The translations under genes were made by a program, and so were the position numbers. The notes under the pieces were generated by a model, which was given only the letters and a program-made list of their open reading frames with translations, was not told where the DNA came from and ran no database searches. Of a DNA stretch of 64,000 bases, positions 1-11,254 are shown one piece after another. The DNA lies in NCBI GenBank assembly GCA_014058105.1, contig JACGCM010002789.1, positions 558,001 through 622,000 on the forward strand, in the 5' to 3' direction. Positions within the stretch are counted from its first letter, which is position 1; each line of letters starts with the position of its first letter. This stretch comes from Kingdonia uniflora (lineage: Eukaryota; Streptophyta; Magnoliopsida; Ranunculales; Circaeasteraceae).

Positions 1-126
1 TACAGCCTCCTCCATCCTATCACAATCAACCTCTCTACCTGATGACGATGTTTCTTCCGAGCTGGACGAAGCAACAAATTTACTCCTAGGACTTATATTT
101 TTAGTACACATACTCGGCCTACTATT
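1..126 (-). pseudogene. Element A main antisense ORF, first coding exon (cut by window edge)
   Basis: After an AG acceptor at 128-127 the minus strand opens with an ATG at 111-109 and stays open to the window edge. It encodes a short Ser/Glu-rich start (SSSSEETSSSG). Element F has an acidic start at the equivalent place (METSTDMEAS, ATG at 55324). Too little is present to see the domain, so identity rests on position, splice structure and the paired element F. Confidence 0.5.
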
Positions 127-786
127 CTAAAGACAAAATTCGTATTTTTTAAAGTATATCTCTACGATCCGTTCTCACAGATTCAACAATAATCTATAAA
201 GAAGATATAGCAAAATTTCCCCACAATATATTTCCTAAAATTACCTGGCAACCCCTACAGCAAGCATTTTCCTCGTTTTAAAAATTAATGAAAATAGTCA
301 GACTTTCTCCCTTCCCCAAAAATAGTTGCAGAACATAAATACATTTACAAAGACAAATTAAGAGTTTGTACCTCCAAATAAAAGTTTTTACACTGATCTA
401 ATCATCAATGCCCGCAATATGGAAGCATTTCATTCAATCTATCGATTGGGGAACAAAAGTTCCCAAATTAGCACCAAATTCAAATTCACATGAGAATAAA
501 AATACAAAAAACCATTTACTGAAATATAAAAACAAAGTCAAGACAATTCAACTAACCAGCGCTAGAAAACCTACAATCCTCTGCTTTACTGGCAATCTTC
601 AAAGAAATCCTTCGTTAAGGTTGCTTTTTTAGAGGATTTGCAACACCAGAAGAAGTTTTCACCATAAATGGTGGGCAGTCCACAGAGCTCAAATTTTTTC
701 TCTCTCTATTTGTACCGTTTACCATAATTTTTTCCCTTTCTAGAACTGTAGATAATTTATAAGGTAGAGAGAGACAAGTTTTTATA
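127..786 (-). promoter_or_regulatory. Element A internal antisense promoter: TATA box, leader exon and 5' intron
   Basis: On the minus strand a TATAAAAA box (786-779) lies 230 nt before a donor, G|GTTAGT, whose intron starts at 556. The intron ends at a TTGTCTTTAG acceptor (AG 128-127), and the ATG of the antisense ORF follows at 111. Elements B, C, E and F show the same order at the same place with a donor GTTAGT or near it. What is seen is the arrangement; that it drives transcription is inferred. The leader carries GAGAGA-rich stretches (about 690-800). Confidence 0.55.
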
Positions 787-1575
787 CTCTCTCTCAGTTT
801 TTAAAATGACGGCTTACTTAAATACGTCTCAGTCACCCCTGCTTTCTGTATAGATACATTCTTTCACCGTATAGTTTCATCATTACTTGTTAGAAAATGA
901 GTTCGTTTATAAAGTCTATCCCTTATGTCAGCCATTAAAAACCAAATTTTTGACTCCTCCTTTCCAAGAAAACCTTTATAGCAACTTACTATTCTTCGCC
1001 TCATACAATTCATACTACAACCTTCCCTTCTCACTTTAAATAGCTACATTTTCAAATTTTAAAATACACAAGACATAGCTGTCGCCCGTCATAACTGCTT
1101 CCAAGCGCGATGTAACAGAAGTAATATTCCTACTATTCAGTACAAAGACAAATGGATACTTATCACAATAAAATAGTTGGCAATTACAAAATTTTGCAAT
1201 AAAAATTCTTTATTGATTCAAACTGAGCTAACAACATTTGCGCATACATTTGAAGATAGTTACACTTAAAGCAACCCAGATGGTTCGATAGTTACAGAAT
1301 TCTGCCACAAAATTTCTTTATTGATTCAAATCGAACTGACAACATTTGTGCATATATTTAAATATAGTTATACTTAAAGCAGAGATGGTTCAGTTCACCA
1401 CATAGAATTATCTCCCCACCTGCTGCTCTTTGATCATCTTCAGCAAGTTTGTCTAGAGTGATCTCTTGAACAACAGCCTCTCAATTTGTCACATCAAGGA
1501 TAAGATAATAGAAAACATAAGGTAGAAGTGACGATCTAGTTCTTCACGCCTCTTCTTGTCAATTAGCCCCTCCAA
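787..1575 (-). pseudogene. Element A upstream antisense ORF, C-terminal remnant, plus non-coding tail
   Basis: Minus-strand coding at about 1575-1395 reads LEGLIDKKRREELDRHFYL and continues with a single stop. It aligns with element F near 54150-54360 (FEGMDVREKELEIGRHFYL), including the RCG/LCG ending. The first part of the same ORF is on the far side of the solo LTR at 4677-5634. Between this remnant and the TATA box at 786 I see no coding sequence; it holds the direct repeat at 1206-1396. Function unknown. Confidence 0.5.
1206..1396. repeat. Two-copy tandem direct repeat, ~108-bp period
   Basis: A unit beginning TTCTTTATTGATTCAAA at 1206 recurs at 1314 (TTCTTTATTGATTCAAAT), followed in both copies by ACAACATTTG.GCATA and ACTTAAAGCA..GATGGTTC. 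The copies have clearly drifted apart. The duplication lies inside element A between the upstream antisense ORF and the internal promoter. No function is visible. Confidence 0.8.
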
Positions 1576-4500
1576 CTACAGTGGTCACGCCCCCAAAATC
1601 AGCTTCTTAATAAGCTATTAAAAATGCGAATCCTGAGGCGTAACACCGGCCAACGCGTACCCCATAGACAACCTAGCCATAGATAAAATCAGGCCCAGTC
1701 ATCTATGAGAGCACAGCACAAAGAAATATAATAATATAATAGCGGAAGACAAATATAGCAATATCTATACAGAAGGATATACAACAATCAGAAGAATATA
1801 GACCAAACCGAGATCCAAACAATTGCATAAAAACAAGCCTCCAGCTTACTCTGCAACAGGATCACCTCCACCACAACCTGAAATGTTGTTATGCAAGAGT
1901 AAGCAAGCCACAGCTCACTAACTCCCCAAATAAGCTAAACAATTATACCAACCAATGAGATGAATAATATCAAAATAAGATATAATGTTTTGCTGATAAT
2001 AAAAATAATATAAACCAAGTGTGCCACAGATATCTAATAGAGAAGTACAATAACCCTAATAAATTTATCAGGCTACAAGCCAGAAACCAAGTGTAATACC
2101 AATACTATAAACTATACTTCAGCACTACTGAAGCCTACAGCGCCACGCGCAACCTCTAAACCAATAGATGAAATAACCCATAAACATCTCCATCCACAAA
2201 GACTAAGCACCAACAATATCCTCAAAAACAAACATAAAACTCATGAGGAACTACAACTTACTAACCATCTGATCTCAGAAAGAAAATACACACAAGAGTG
2301 AGCAAACCACGCTCTCCTCTAACCTAACCAGGCTAAACCACCACACTAATAAGCTAATTCTATAATGAAGAGGAAAGGAGGAAGGAGATGAGGAATGCGG
2401 AAGCTACGGTAATTGTAAGAGAAGATGAATTGAGAATATGTAAAAGTGTTACCCTAGGATATAATGATATGGATTGGATTAGGATAATCCCATAATTATC
2501 CCAAATGCTGGATGATATGAAATGATCTACTAAAGCCCTAATGATGAATGATTGAGGATAGATAACTGAATAAATGAAGTTTACCTTAAAGAGATCTTAG
2601 TTGGATACAATGGGTACGATTGAGTTACCAGCTCGACCACGCTGAAGGATTTGCACACAGAGCCAACATCCGAAACAATGTTTTCAATTCTAAGGGATTT
2701 CAACCTCGTGGGGGATAAGACTGGCACCTGAGGAAACTGTCTCATACCATCCCACACTCCCGAAGGGTAATAGATATGATAATGTCCAGTCATAATTTTA
2801 CCCACTTATTTTAACCCGATGTAGGAATCCCAGGTCCTATCGTGGGTCAGCCGATGTAGAGCTTTGTTATGTATCCTGACCTCATCAAGATAAGAAGAAT
2901 AGATTATGATCGAAAGATGCGAACAGATCCTAAAAACTGAAACACAACGGCCGCTAACACGGCAAGCACACATTGGATAACCACCTGCCAAGGAGAGTGG
3001 CAAACAATCCTAACACAGATACAAAGAGTGGTTCACCAGTCACAACATCCAAATAACATCAGTCTCTAAGATCTCCTAACCAACATGAATACCATCAAGT
3101 GGTAGAGTACCATAGCTGTCAACACAGACTAGTACACACAGGATAACCTACCAGCCTCCATCCAGATAGCCAACAATCAACTACTACAGATAGACCATCT
3201 ATCCACCATCAACAGCTAACCAAACCAGGGGATACCACACTCTAACAAGAAATTCAACATTCCATATAGATAATACAGCGACGCAGAATCGTCATAACCT
3301 CAATAACTGAGAATAACTATTATGACTAACCATATCCTACTAGGTTCTATCTAGTAGCTAACTAACAATTATCGTGGGTTTTACTAACTTATCAAACCCT
3401 TAACCACTCATGTATATAGTGTACTAGACAGACAACCCGTAGGTGTCCTAAGCAATAATCATATACTAACCAAATCACATTCCAAACATAATAAACTAAG
3501 CATTACGATAACTTACAAATCAGCATAATGATCTAGTTATTAAAGAAGATAAAACTCGTCAGATATAAAGCTCGAAATGGCAAACCCGGCGAAAATATCC
3601 AACAGCACCCCAACGGTAAAGTGCTCTGCGAATCGACTTCTAGAACTCCAAATCAATCATGGAAAGGACCAGGAACACCCCAACATCAGCCACTATTAAG
3701 ACCCGGAACCCAATCGCAATTCCAACAAAGGATCCTTGCCTGAAACTGAGTTTCAAATCAGCGCCACACTCGAATCCGCAACTGAAACTCATCTCCCAAT
3801 CACACTAAACCCCATTCACCATCACGGAACAGCAGCAAGGAAAACCTAACCAATTCAGCCCAACAATTAACACAACCCATAGCTCAATCATACCCCAAAT
3901 ACACTAATAATCAAACCCAACAATCATAAAGGATGCCAAACTTAAATCAATCAACGAAATCGAAGAGGGGTCCATGAAATTACTCACCGAAGAGGGACGA
4001 CTGAGCTCGGTAAGGGACGGTGTCCAATCGATGAATCGACAATGGAAACGCAGCCCTCTTTCTCTCTTTCTCTCTCTCTGGAACTAAAATCAGGAAGTAG
4101 GAGATGATTCCTCAAGCTCCAATTCGAACAAGGAAGGAAAAGGATATGAGATGTTAGGGATTTGAGTCGGCTAGAGAAAGAAGAAAAATGAGGAGAGTGA
4201 ATGAAGAATGATATATAAATACTACGATAAGTCGTTCAAGTGGATACGAAAGCCGTTCAAACGACCAAGAGGTCTTGGGCCAAAATCAAGGAGACAAGTC
4301 GACTGGTTCGAACGAATATGAAACTCGTTCAAATGACAATTGCCAAGGGAAAAACGTCCAGGGGACATGAAGGTTCGTTCGAATGACAATAAACCTCATT
4401 CAAACGGGAACTAGAAAAACTCCAAAAAGTCACTCTGAGATCCTCCTCAGCCACACCAAACACCAAGATCCTCAGACGACAGGAATAACCCGAAACAACA

Positions 4501-4676
4501 AACATAACCCTATCAGGAACAAACCATGGGCTTCTACGATCAAAACCCTACCTCCTCTGCCCAACAACAGTAGAAACCACTGAACTGATGGAACACCACA
4601 CACGATAATAGAAAATAAAAATATGGGTGCACAATAGTAGATAGTAATAATACCAAAAAAAAATTAGGTCACTACA
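1576..4676 (+). mobile_element. Solo LTR of a long-LTR gypsy element (Del/Tekay-like), with 5-bp TSD CTACA
   Basis: The insert 1581-4671 is flanked by CTACA at 1576-1580 and 4672-4676. It begins GTGGTCACGCCCCC, resembling the TGTCACGCCCC start common in long Del/Tekay LTRs (the leading T appears lost), and ends GGTCA. A TATA box (TATATAAATA, 4212-4221) sits about 450 bp from the right end as expected for U5. There is no gag-pol, PBS or second LTR copy, so a solo LTR left by LTR-LTR recombination is the simplest reading. The antisense ORF of element A is cleanly rejoined when it is removed: LPE..LL at 4677-4700 continues into LEGL at 1575. The short open frames inside it are not genes. Confidence 0.72.
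4235..4410. repeat. Cluster of CGTTCRAAYGA-like motifs in the solo LTR
   Basis: Seven or so short near-palindromic motifs of the type GTTCGAACGA / CGTTCAAACGA / GTTCGAATGAC occur within about 175 bp just downstream of the TATA box at 4212. They are irregularly spaced, not a strict tandem array. They lie where the LTR transcript's R/U5 would be. Could be protein-binding or simply a decayed minisatellite. Confidence 0.55.
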
Positions 4677-5634
4677 ACAGCGGCTACTCCGGCAAAACAA
4701 CATCACAAGGCAGCAAATGAAAGTGCCACTCACACAATTAGACTACCTTAATGGCTAACCTACCTTCTATAGCTTGTTACACACGTTGAGCGTGTGTCCT
4801 TAGCATGACAACTTACCAACAACAAAGAAGACAGCTGTGTGTAGAAGAATATAATAAAATATACCTAAAAGCCAAGTAACTTATATAGCCATATTAAAGA
4901 TCTTTTTGGCACCACTCACATCTTTCAAGATACCTATTTTTGGGAATATATATATCATTAGAATCAGCTACTTTGAGAAACATATATACATAGATACCAA
5001 CATAAAATAGAAGAATATATACCAGACCAGCATCAAAATAGGAAGAAATATTAACCAATAAGGAGATCATTTATCCAGTTCAACACATTTTATAATGATG
5101 AAGGATATTTACAAAAACCTTCACCCTTTAATCACCATACAGGTCGAAGCAAGCTTATTCATTTTGCATGTCTCTGTTAGAGACAATCTTCTCGCTTACG
5201 CATATCATAGTTTGAGACAATATTTTAGATTCCACATATAATATTTTGAGACATTTTCTACATTTTGCATAAAAAAGGTTGAGGTAATTTTTTATAATTC
5301 TTACCAGGTTACATAAAGAATACAGGAAGGCAAGCAACCAAACAAAGCAAGGAAAGGTAAAGGATAAGTTTATTTCATAAACATAGAGGTTAAAAATAAG
5401 GTTGTTAATAAACAACACCTAATTACAACCAATACACCCACCTGAAGAGACCTCACAGTCGCCCATCGCTGCAGTATAGTCTTCATTTTCCACCGTCCCT
5501 TCGGCTAACGAATGAAGACTATCCCAATGCTCTGCTTCCGTTAGCAGAATATAGTGATATTCACTGAGCCAGAAGAAGTCTTCTTCAGCAAACTCGATCT
5601 CTAACTCGCTCATCCCTTGGTACATTGGCTCCAC
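4677..5634 (-). pseudogene. Element A upstream antisense ORF, N-terminal remnants
   Basis: Two minus-strand blocks are recognisable. At 5634-5419 an open frame contains MSELEIEFAEEDFFWLSEYH and LLTEAEH..SLH followed by TVENED. Element D has the same pattern at 22270-22430 (MTELEVE..., LTTEAEH..SLH, TVEDED) and F a more decayed one near 52920. At about 4880-4677 the frame LRTHAQRV.QAIEGRLAIK then LPCD..LPE matches F at 54010-54150. The space between (4890-5400) holds no convincing coding sequence. The protein family is not one I can name; it is acidic and predicted cytosolic. Confidence 0.5.
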
Positions 5635-5986
5635 AAGTATGGGAGTGGGGACTGATAAAGACTACTAGCCAAAATATTATATTTTCAGTTCTTCAAACTT
5701 GGCCTCCACATGCTTAGAAAATTCTACATTGCACCTCAGAGACCATGTCTTTACCATAATACAGAGAAAATGAGAAACAATTGTTTTTCAAGGACAAGAT
5801 ACTTATAGTCTCAAAGGTTTAAGTTACAAATACCAATAGTCAACAGGAGTATAATCAATGCTTTTTCAAAATCTAAAAGTCTGATCCAGTTAGAATAGAT
5901 ATTCGAGAATGAACATTGGGAATGATATTCGTACATTAAATAAAGCACTAATTATGTTTCTCAACCAACACCACTCATGCTCTTGG

Positions 5987-6481
5987 TTGAGAGGGGGTGT
6001 AAGGACCTATTACCATACTCGATCTCACATAAGTTTGAATCTCAATCACCGTATAAATAACTCAAATTCATAGCCACATAAGGTTATTTAAAAAAGCCAT
6101 TAAGTGTTAGAAGAGTCAGACCATTATAGAACCATTATGATGGTCCATTAAAACCTTATTGTAACGTTTGTAATTAAAGAAGATAATGGTCATAAAATAG
6201 TTATAATATAAGACCTATAAATAGGATCAGAGAACAACATATTAGGACAGACAATTTCTCCACAAGTTATACCCAAGAACTACCTAGAGCGTTTATTGTA
6301 ATAACTAGTCACTCAATCAATAAAATTATTCTTTTTAAATCGTCATGAAAAGGTTGTGGTTCTTACCAATTCAGAAGTTTTTGCACTTATTCATTTGTAT
6401 GTCAATACCTATTATTTCCTATGTTCTGATCATATTTGGTGTTGGATACAAAGTTTGAAATACGAAATTAGGGCCTACTTA
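5987..6481 (+). repeat. Polypurine tract and 3' LTR of element A
   Basis: A polypurine tract TTGAGAGGGGG (5987-5997) abuts the LTR start TGTAAGGACC at 5998. Inside are a TATA-like CCTATAAATAGG (around 6210) and AATAAA (around 6320). Then comes a TTGTGGTTCTTACC...CAGAAGTTTTTGCAC stretch that corresponds to the R/U5 segment of the other gypsy LTRs here. The end at GAAATTAGGGCCTACTTA aligns with the LTR end of element F (GAAATTAGGCCATTACA). Confidence 0.68.
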
Positions 6482-6607
6482 GCATTTTTGAGCCCTGTAA
6501 GGGCCTATTTAGCATTCTTGAGTCAATTCTCAGCTTCGACTATCATACATTTACTCGACATCGTTAAATATATGATCACATGTCACATTTATGGTGTATT
6601 ATGAGGT

Positions 6608-6967
6608 AGTTACAAAGAAGAAGAGTTACTCATTCTCTTACACAATCATTATGAAGACTCATCAAAACTATGATTGTAACATTCATCATTAAAGTGAATA
6701 ACGGTCATAAAATAGACATATATAAGACTTGTAAATAGGACCAGAGAACTACAGATTAGATACAGGATTTTTAACCTTAAAACTCTATAATAGTTAATAT
6801 CTCTCAATATGATCATTATTTCTAAATCCTTAAGAGAGGTCATGGTTTTACCTATTCAGAGGTTTCCACGCTAAATCTTATGTGTTAGTGATTACTTATT
6901 ATTATAAGTATTTTGATCATTTTTGGTGTGAGATACTAAGTTTGAAATATAAAATTAGGCTCTTACA
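6608..6967 (+). repeat. Second, 5'-truncated LTR copy of element A's family
   Basis: The stretch repeats most of 6110-6481: ATTATGA.G.TC, TTGTAAC.TT..TAATTAAAG, GGTCATAAAATAG, AAATAGGA.CAGAGAAC, then GGTCATGGTTTTACCTATTCAGAGG and the end AAAATTAGGCTCTTACA. It starts without the U3 beginning. Between the copies (6482-6607) is a 30-bp motif, GGGCCTA.TTAGCATT.TTGAG, present twice in tandem. The second copy is probably a partial duplication or remnant of another insertion; from 6968 to 7022 there is only unassigned sequence. Confidence 0.65.
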
Positions 6968-7022
6968 GGTACTGTCTCAAATTAAAGCATTATATGTCAG
7001 TCTCCAAACCGTTTAGCGTTAT

Positions 7023-7449
7023 TGTAATGGCTAATTTTTTGGCTGGAAACCTCATCAATATTTTTGCAAAGGGAGCACTACTTTAATGAAAGTATAGACT
7101 ATGATGCATTATATTTTGCGTGGAAAGTCAATAAAATCTGAGAAAAACCACGACCTCACGGAGGGTTTTGATGATAAGAATCCACTATGTGCTAAAACTA
7201 TTACAATTACAGAAAGATTGAGAGGACGCTGGTAATGAATTTTTGACAAAAATTCTAGAGAGTATTGATCTATGTTCTGCCCATAGTTATAGATTATACT
7301 AGCAACAGCTCTATTTGACCAAGTGTAACCGCAACTTTTGGAGGGTCAAGATTTGTAGTTGCGGTCTTGTCATCTTCTCGAATGATACGATACCTTTGAC
7401 CTGATTCTGCTAGCTTATCCTTATCGAATCTGAGAAATATGCAACTACA
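7023..7449 (-). repeat. 3' LTR of element B (reversed)
   Basis: Reads TGTAATGGCTAATTTT on the plus strand and ends GCAACTACA; reversed, this is the family-1 LTR TGTAGT...AGCCATTACA. It contains the family's AAAACCACGACCTC segment and the CTCTATTTGACCAAGTGTAA segment. Relative to the 5' LTR at 52114 it lacks about 60-100 bp around the TATA box. Confidence 0.8.
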
Positions 7450-7559
7450 ATCGCTCTCTTCTCGATACAATTACTTGTTATGTCAAGAAGAAAAATTCTA
7501 AACCATTGTGTCGTTAAATCTTGCCCTGAAAGATGGAAATAAAATGATATCTAGATTGA

Positions 7560-7950
7560 AGGTCTCTCAATGTTGTAGTAGTAATGATTATCTAATCGAA
7601 TATGGCTTGAAATTTAAATTTTGAATTGTTGCTTATAACTGTCACGATAAAATAGGAGGTAATTATAAAAAAGATACATTTGAGGTTTTGCAAAGAACAA
7701 TGGCTAGGTCTATTCCTGGAGGTAATTTATGAAGTTATAAGGAATTGGGTGTGCAATCTCTTTTTGTGAGGTTGAGAACTGCATTGGTAAAGATGAAAAA
7801 TACAGAGGGGGGGACTAGATAGATTATAGTAACACTGTAAGAGTTTGTTGTCCTTTAGGAGTCAAAGAGTTCAAAACCATGAGAAGAGATGTGCTGAGCA
7901 ATTTTCTAGGCAGTTGGCTGAAGGGTCTCGAAGAGGTGTATCAAACCGTC
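7560..7950 (+). pseudogene. Element B upstream antisense ORF (remnant)
   Basis: Plus-strand frames with stops read LQRTMARSIPGG, SYKELGVQSLFVRLRTALVK and a later SLLSFRSQRVQ. The same block occurs in C (50142-50339), D (22792-23100), E (44656-45003) and, diverged, in A and F. The shared core is GDxLxxKELDVQxL followed about 30 residues on by LEQQ..SLLALRRRRV. I do not recognise the family. It lies between the 3' LTR and the TATA box at 7961. Confidence 0.55.
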
Positions 7951-7960
7951 ATGTAAGGCC

Positions 7961-8953
7961 TATAAATACCCTGTGGATGGGGACTGTTCATAATTCTCTT
8001 TTCCAAATAAATTAAAAGTTATTTACTGTGTTTTGCTGTTGTGAATCCTTCCATCATTAGTTCTGGTTAAATTGTTGTGCTTATCAAAAGAGCAAAGCTT
8101 GCAAAGAAGAGAGATTCATAAGCTGCGCGTCCACAAGGTTAGTTCTACTGTTTCTTAAATTTCTATGATTCGATACTTTTTTGTATGTGATGAATGTTCG
8201 ATATAAACCCATTGTAGATAATACATGTTTGTGTGATTTGTATGAATGATTTGGAGTAAGAGTGAATATTTGTGGAGAAATTGATAAAAGGCCATTTTTA
8301 GAGTTTTTATATTTTCATGTTTTGAGATGAAATTGGAATGTCGATGCTTGGAGGGTGTTGTGGGTGATATTGGAGTATTGTGATTGTTTGGGTTTGATTT
8401 GATTATTGGAGTTGTGGAGAGAGAATTGATTTTTGTCACCGTGGTTGTTACTGTGTAACTATGGGCAATTTTTGAGGGAATATGGTGTCTGGAAGTTTGA
8501 GGATTTGGTGAAAGAGGCTTGTTGGATTATGTACTTTGTGCTGCCGAATTTTGCGCCAAAAAGAAGTGAAAAATCAAAAAAAATGAATTTGATCACTTTT
8601 GGCGGGAAACTGGGCGGTAAGTGTATCTTCTTTGAGAAACTGCTTATATTATGTTTAAAACCTTTTAGATAAATTATTTAGGGAAATTAAATAGTTTCTC
8701 TAATAAAACAATACCGATGCGATAACTTAATAAAATTAAAATTTGATTTGGATCGAGAATGAATATGATAATGTCGAAGAACTTAAAACTTAGAAGAAAT
8801 CAATTTTTCTTTCGATCGAGAACTAGATAGTAGCAGATAGAATAATTTGTTGGAGAGTAATACTTGATAGCAGTATTTATATTAACAAATAGGAATATAT
8901 AGTGTACAAGATAGGATATCTTACAAACTTATAAAAGAAATTATTATTTTAAG
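7961..8953 (+). promoter_or_regulatory. Element B internal antisense promoter: TATA box, leader exon and 816-bp intron
   Basis: GGCCTATAAATA (TATA core 7961-7968) precedes a leader ending AAGCTTGCAAAGAAGAGAG...CCACAAG|GTTAGTTC, with the donor starting at 8138. The acceptor AAG|GTTAAAAA ends at 8953 and an ATG follows at 8962. Elements C (minus, 50046-49058) and E (minus, 44596-43698) have the same TATA flank (GGCCTATAAATA, GCCTATAAAG), nearly the same TATA-to-donor distance (177, 179 and 187 nt) and the same conserved leader end (AK..(D)xEAARxxG). I infer a promoter for the main antisense ORF. Confidence 0.65.
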
Positions 8954-11254
8954 GTTAAAAAATGGTCGAACTAGTTTAAAATATTAATTTCCTGATGCTG
9001 GTACAGAAGAAATTTTTGAAAATCATGTCGATGTAGAACCAATAATAATCGATGTAACTACCTGCATGTAAGAGTTGGGTAGGAGTTCCAGGGTTGGGGA
9101 GAATAGTGTCGATGTTGCTCATGAGAATCGAGCTAGGTTGGGGACAGGGATTGTTAAGGCTTCTAATAGAGAGGGAATAGAGACTAACGTGGAGCATGAG
9201 ACTCGGACTAGGTATCATGAGGAATGTGCTGGCAGGGGTGGTGAAGGAGGGGAGTCAGAGATAGATCTGGATCTCGACGAAGAGTATTATGGGGATGGGG
9301 AGGAGACGAATGAAATTTTGAATTTTAAGAAGAAGTATGGGATCCACCAAGATATAAGGTTGAAGAAATATTTAGGGGAGATGAATGATCAAGACCACCC
9401 CATGGAGGGTATTCTCATACTTTGAGAACAGATAAAGAAAGGCTTGAAGTTGCCCCTTAGAGCTGGCTAGAAAAAAAAATTGAACTTCTTCGATGTTGCC
9501 CTTGGCCAGTTCAACCCAAATGTGTAAGACCCTTTAAGGGTGGTGGCAGTGTTAAATGGTTGATTACAGGAGAGGGGAGAATAGTTGATTTCTATCAATG
9601 ATTTGTCTGTGCATTACACACTAAAACAGAATCCTCAGAAGATTGGCTATAGATACATGGCTAGGTTTCTCAAGAGGCCTATACTGTATAAAATGGTCTT
9701 GTCTAGGGGGCAATATTTTGCTGACTGTCTACTTGGGCCGGGAAACTACGAGTTCAGCCCTAAGGACTTTGGAGAGCCTCTGAAGAGAAATTGTTTTCAT
9801 CTAGGTTAGTGGTTTTTGCGTGTATGTGTTTTTATGTTGTAATATACGTTGTCGAACTTTTTTTTTTTTAAAAGTGTTAATTGTTTATTATTTTTCCGTG
9901 CAGCTACAAAGAAGATTGGCAGGAGCTCGAAGGTGAAGGAGAAGTTGTACAGCCTCAGAACCAACTGTTTTGGGCGAATCGACTCGCTTGTCGAGGATCA
10001 AGAGAAGGTAGAAGGGTTCTTTCAGGAAGTTGGTTTAAAAAGATCTTGAAGTAAAGGTTTTGAAGTACTTCTTATGGATAGGAAAATGTCAGTAAAAAAT
10101 AGAAGAGTTGTTGATTCCAGTCTCCTACTTAAGAATCCTGTTCTGAGTAGGTATACCACTAATTCTGCTGTTATGGAGAAAGAAGCCCTGCAGAGTGGGG
10201 TCTTTGAGAAAGGGAGGAAAAAGAAGATAGCTGCACTACTTTCTCTCTCACCTGCTCAACTTTCAAAGAGGTTGACTCGACAAGTTCCTGTTGAGAAGGT
10301 AGATCAGTCTGAAGTGGCTGGATGGAAATGACCTCGATAGTCTACCAGTGATGGTGACACAGCCAATAGCTGCAGCTATAAAGAAAGGCCCTCTCGACTC
10401 TTTGAAGTTGAAGGTATCTGGGAATCTGGTAGATTCAGAGGGGGCCTAGAGGACAATCGAGTCTTATGCTGCTCGGACAAAGTCCATGGAGGAGGACTTT
10501 GCAAACTGTCCGGTTGGAGTGGACAGTTTGTCTACCTTCTTTATCGAAGGTCATCGCACGATGAACCAGGTGAAGAATGTAAAAGCTTTATTTTGACTAA
10601 CATCATTCGTTCCTTCATCGAGATCTCATGTTTTAACAATAATACAAATCAAGAAGCTACTTCTCAATGGAAAACCTCTGCTGCTACTGGGGCAGAGTTT
10701 GGCCAATAAACTTTGTGTTTCTAAATACATCGAGAAGGCTGGTGGCTGAGAAGGAAGAGTTAGAGAAAAAGTTGGAGAAGATAAGGCTTGGTATGGCAAA
10801 GTCAAAGGAGGCTGCCATTCGGGATGCCTGGAAAGTCTGGGAGGGGGAAAGGAGTAAATAAATTAAGATAATTAGGGTTGATCTAACAAAGGAAAGAAAG
10901 GAAGCCCAGGGTCTTCAGAAGTCCAACTTCGAAGATGATGTTCATGAGCATATCCTAGTTGTGCGGAGGTCGATGGAGGCCGATAAAGCTATATCTCTTA
11001 CAAAGCCACCACAGAGACAGAGAAGTCTGAGATTGACTCATGGAAACAGATGAAGGCCAGCTTCTCTAGCCAGTTTCTGGCAGTGACTGTAGGGCTACTA
11101 TTTGCCAATTCTGAGGCTGAAGTTAAGGAGGTCGAGGATCTAGCCAGTATGCCATTCTGTGCCCGAAGGTTTAATACAAGAGGAGATCCTCGATGAGTTG
11201 ACACATGGCTTGCCTATGAAGATCCCGACTCCCATCATCTCCCAAGAGAAATAG
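8954..11254 (+). pseudogene. Element B main antisense ORF (Transposase_28-like, coiled-coil C-terminus)
   Basis: Exon 2 is 8954-9804, intron 9805-9903 (GTTAGT...CAG), exon 3 9904-11254. The start ATG (8962) is followed by a stop at codon 6, also present in C. Then come VDVEPIIIDVTTC, an acidic stretch (EIDLDLDEEYYGDGEETNEIL), KYGI..DIRL..YLGEM, a [10 protein letters not shown] block and a QFNPNV block. After these is [20 protein letters not shown]...GQYFADCLL...GNYEF, the region resembling plant 'putative gypsy type transposon' proteins. Exon 3 starts KKIGRSSKVKEKL and ends with a Lys/Glu coiled coil and the conserved LTHGLPMK..TPIIS. Several stops break the frame. The aORF type is known in Tat elements; its role is unknown. 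Confidence 0.68.

Larger units (their letters stand above)
1..6481 (+). mobile_element. Element A: 3' part of a Tat-type Ty3/Gypsy retrotransposon (family 2), left edge cut by the window
   Basis: No gag-pol is inside the window. What remains is the antisense (minus-strand) gene region followed by a polypurine tract and a 3' LTR, so the element's sense direction is plus. The antisense coding remnants match those of element F (52644-64000): both contain an RTxxxRVxxA..RLxIK block, an LPE..LL block and a GRHFYL/DRHFYL block in the same order. A and F are thus the same family in opposite orientations. The element is interrupted by a solo LTR at 1581-4671. Stops interrupt the coding remnants, so it is dead. 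The gypsy/Tat assignment is inferred from this layout and from F, whose pol is visible. Confidence 0.72.

Noticed and set aside
408..632. Open frame of 74 codons on the plus strand near the left edge
   Set aside because: It runs opposite to the leader/exon of element A's antisense gene, has random composition and no counterpart in element F.
2581..3003. Two adjacent minus-strand open frames
   Set aside because: They lie inside the solo LTR, which is non-coding, and share no motif with any known protein.
4383..4733. Short frames on both strands at the right end of the solo LTR
   Set aside because: They overlap the LTR R/U5 region and its motif cluster; the minus frame only joins antisense-ORF residues by chance across the insertion edge.
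5419..5634. A free-standing small host gene on the minus strand
   Set aside because: The same LLTEAEH..SLH pattern in elements D and F, and its position just before a polypurine tract and LTR, make it part of element A.
8155..8672. Open frames on both strands between the leader and exon 2 of B's antisense gene
   Set aside because: They fall within the 816-bp intron (8138-8953) and are not conserved in the matching introns of C and E.
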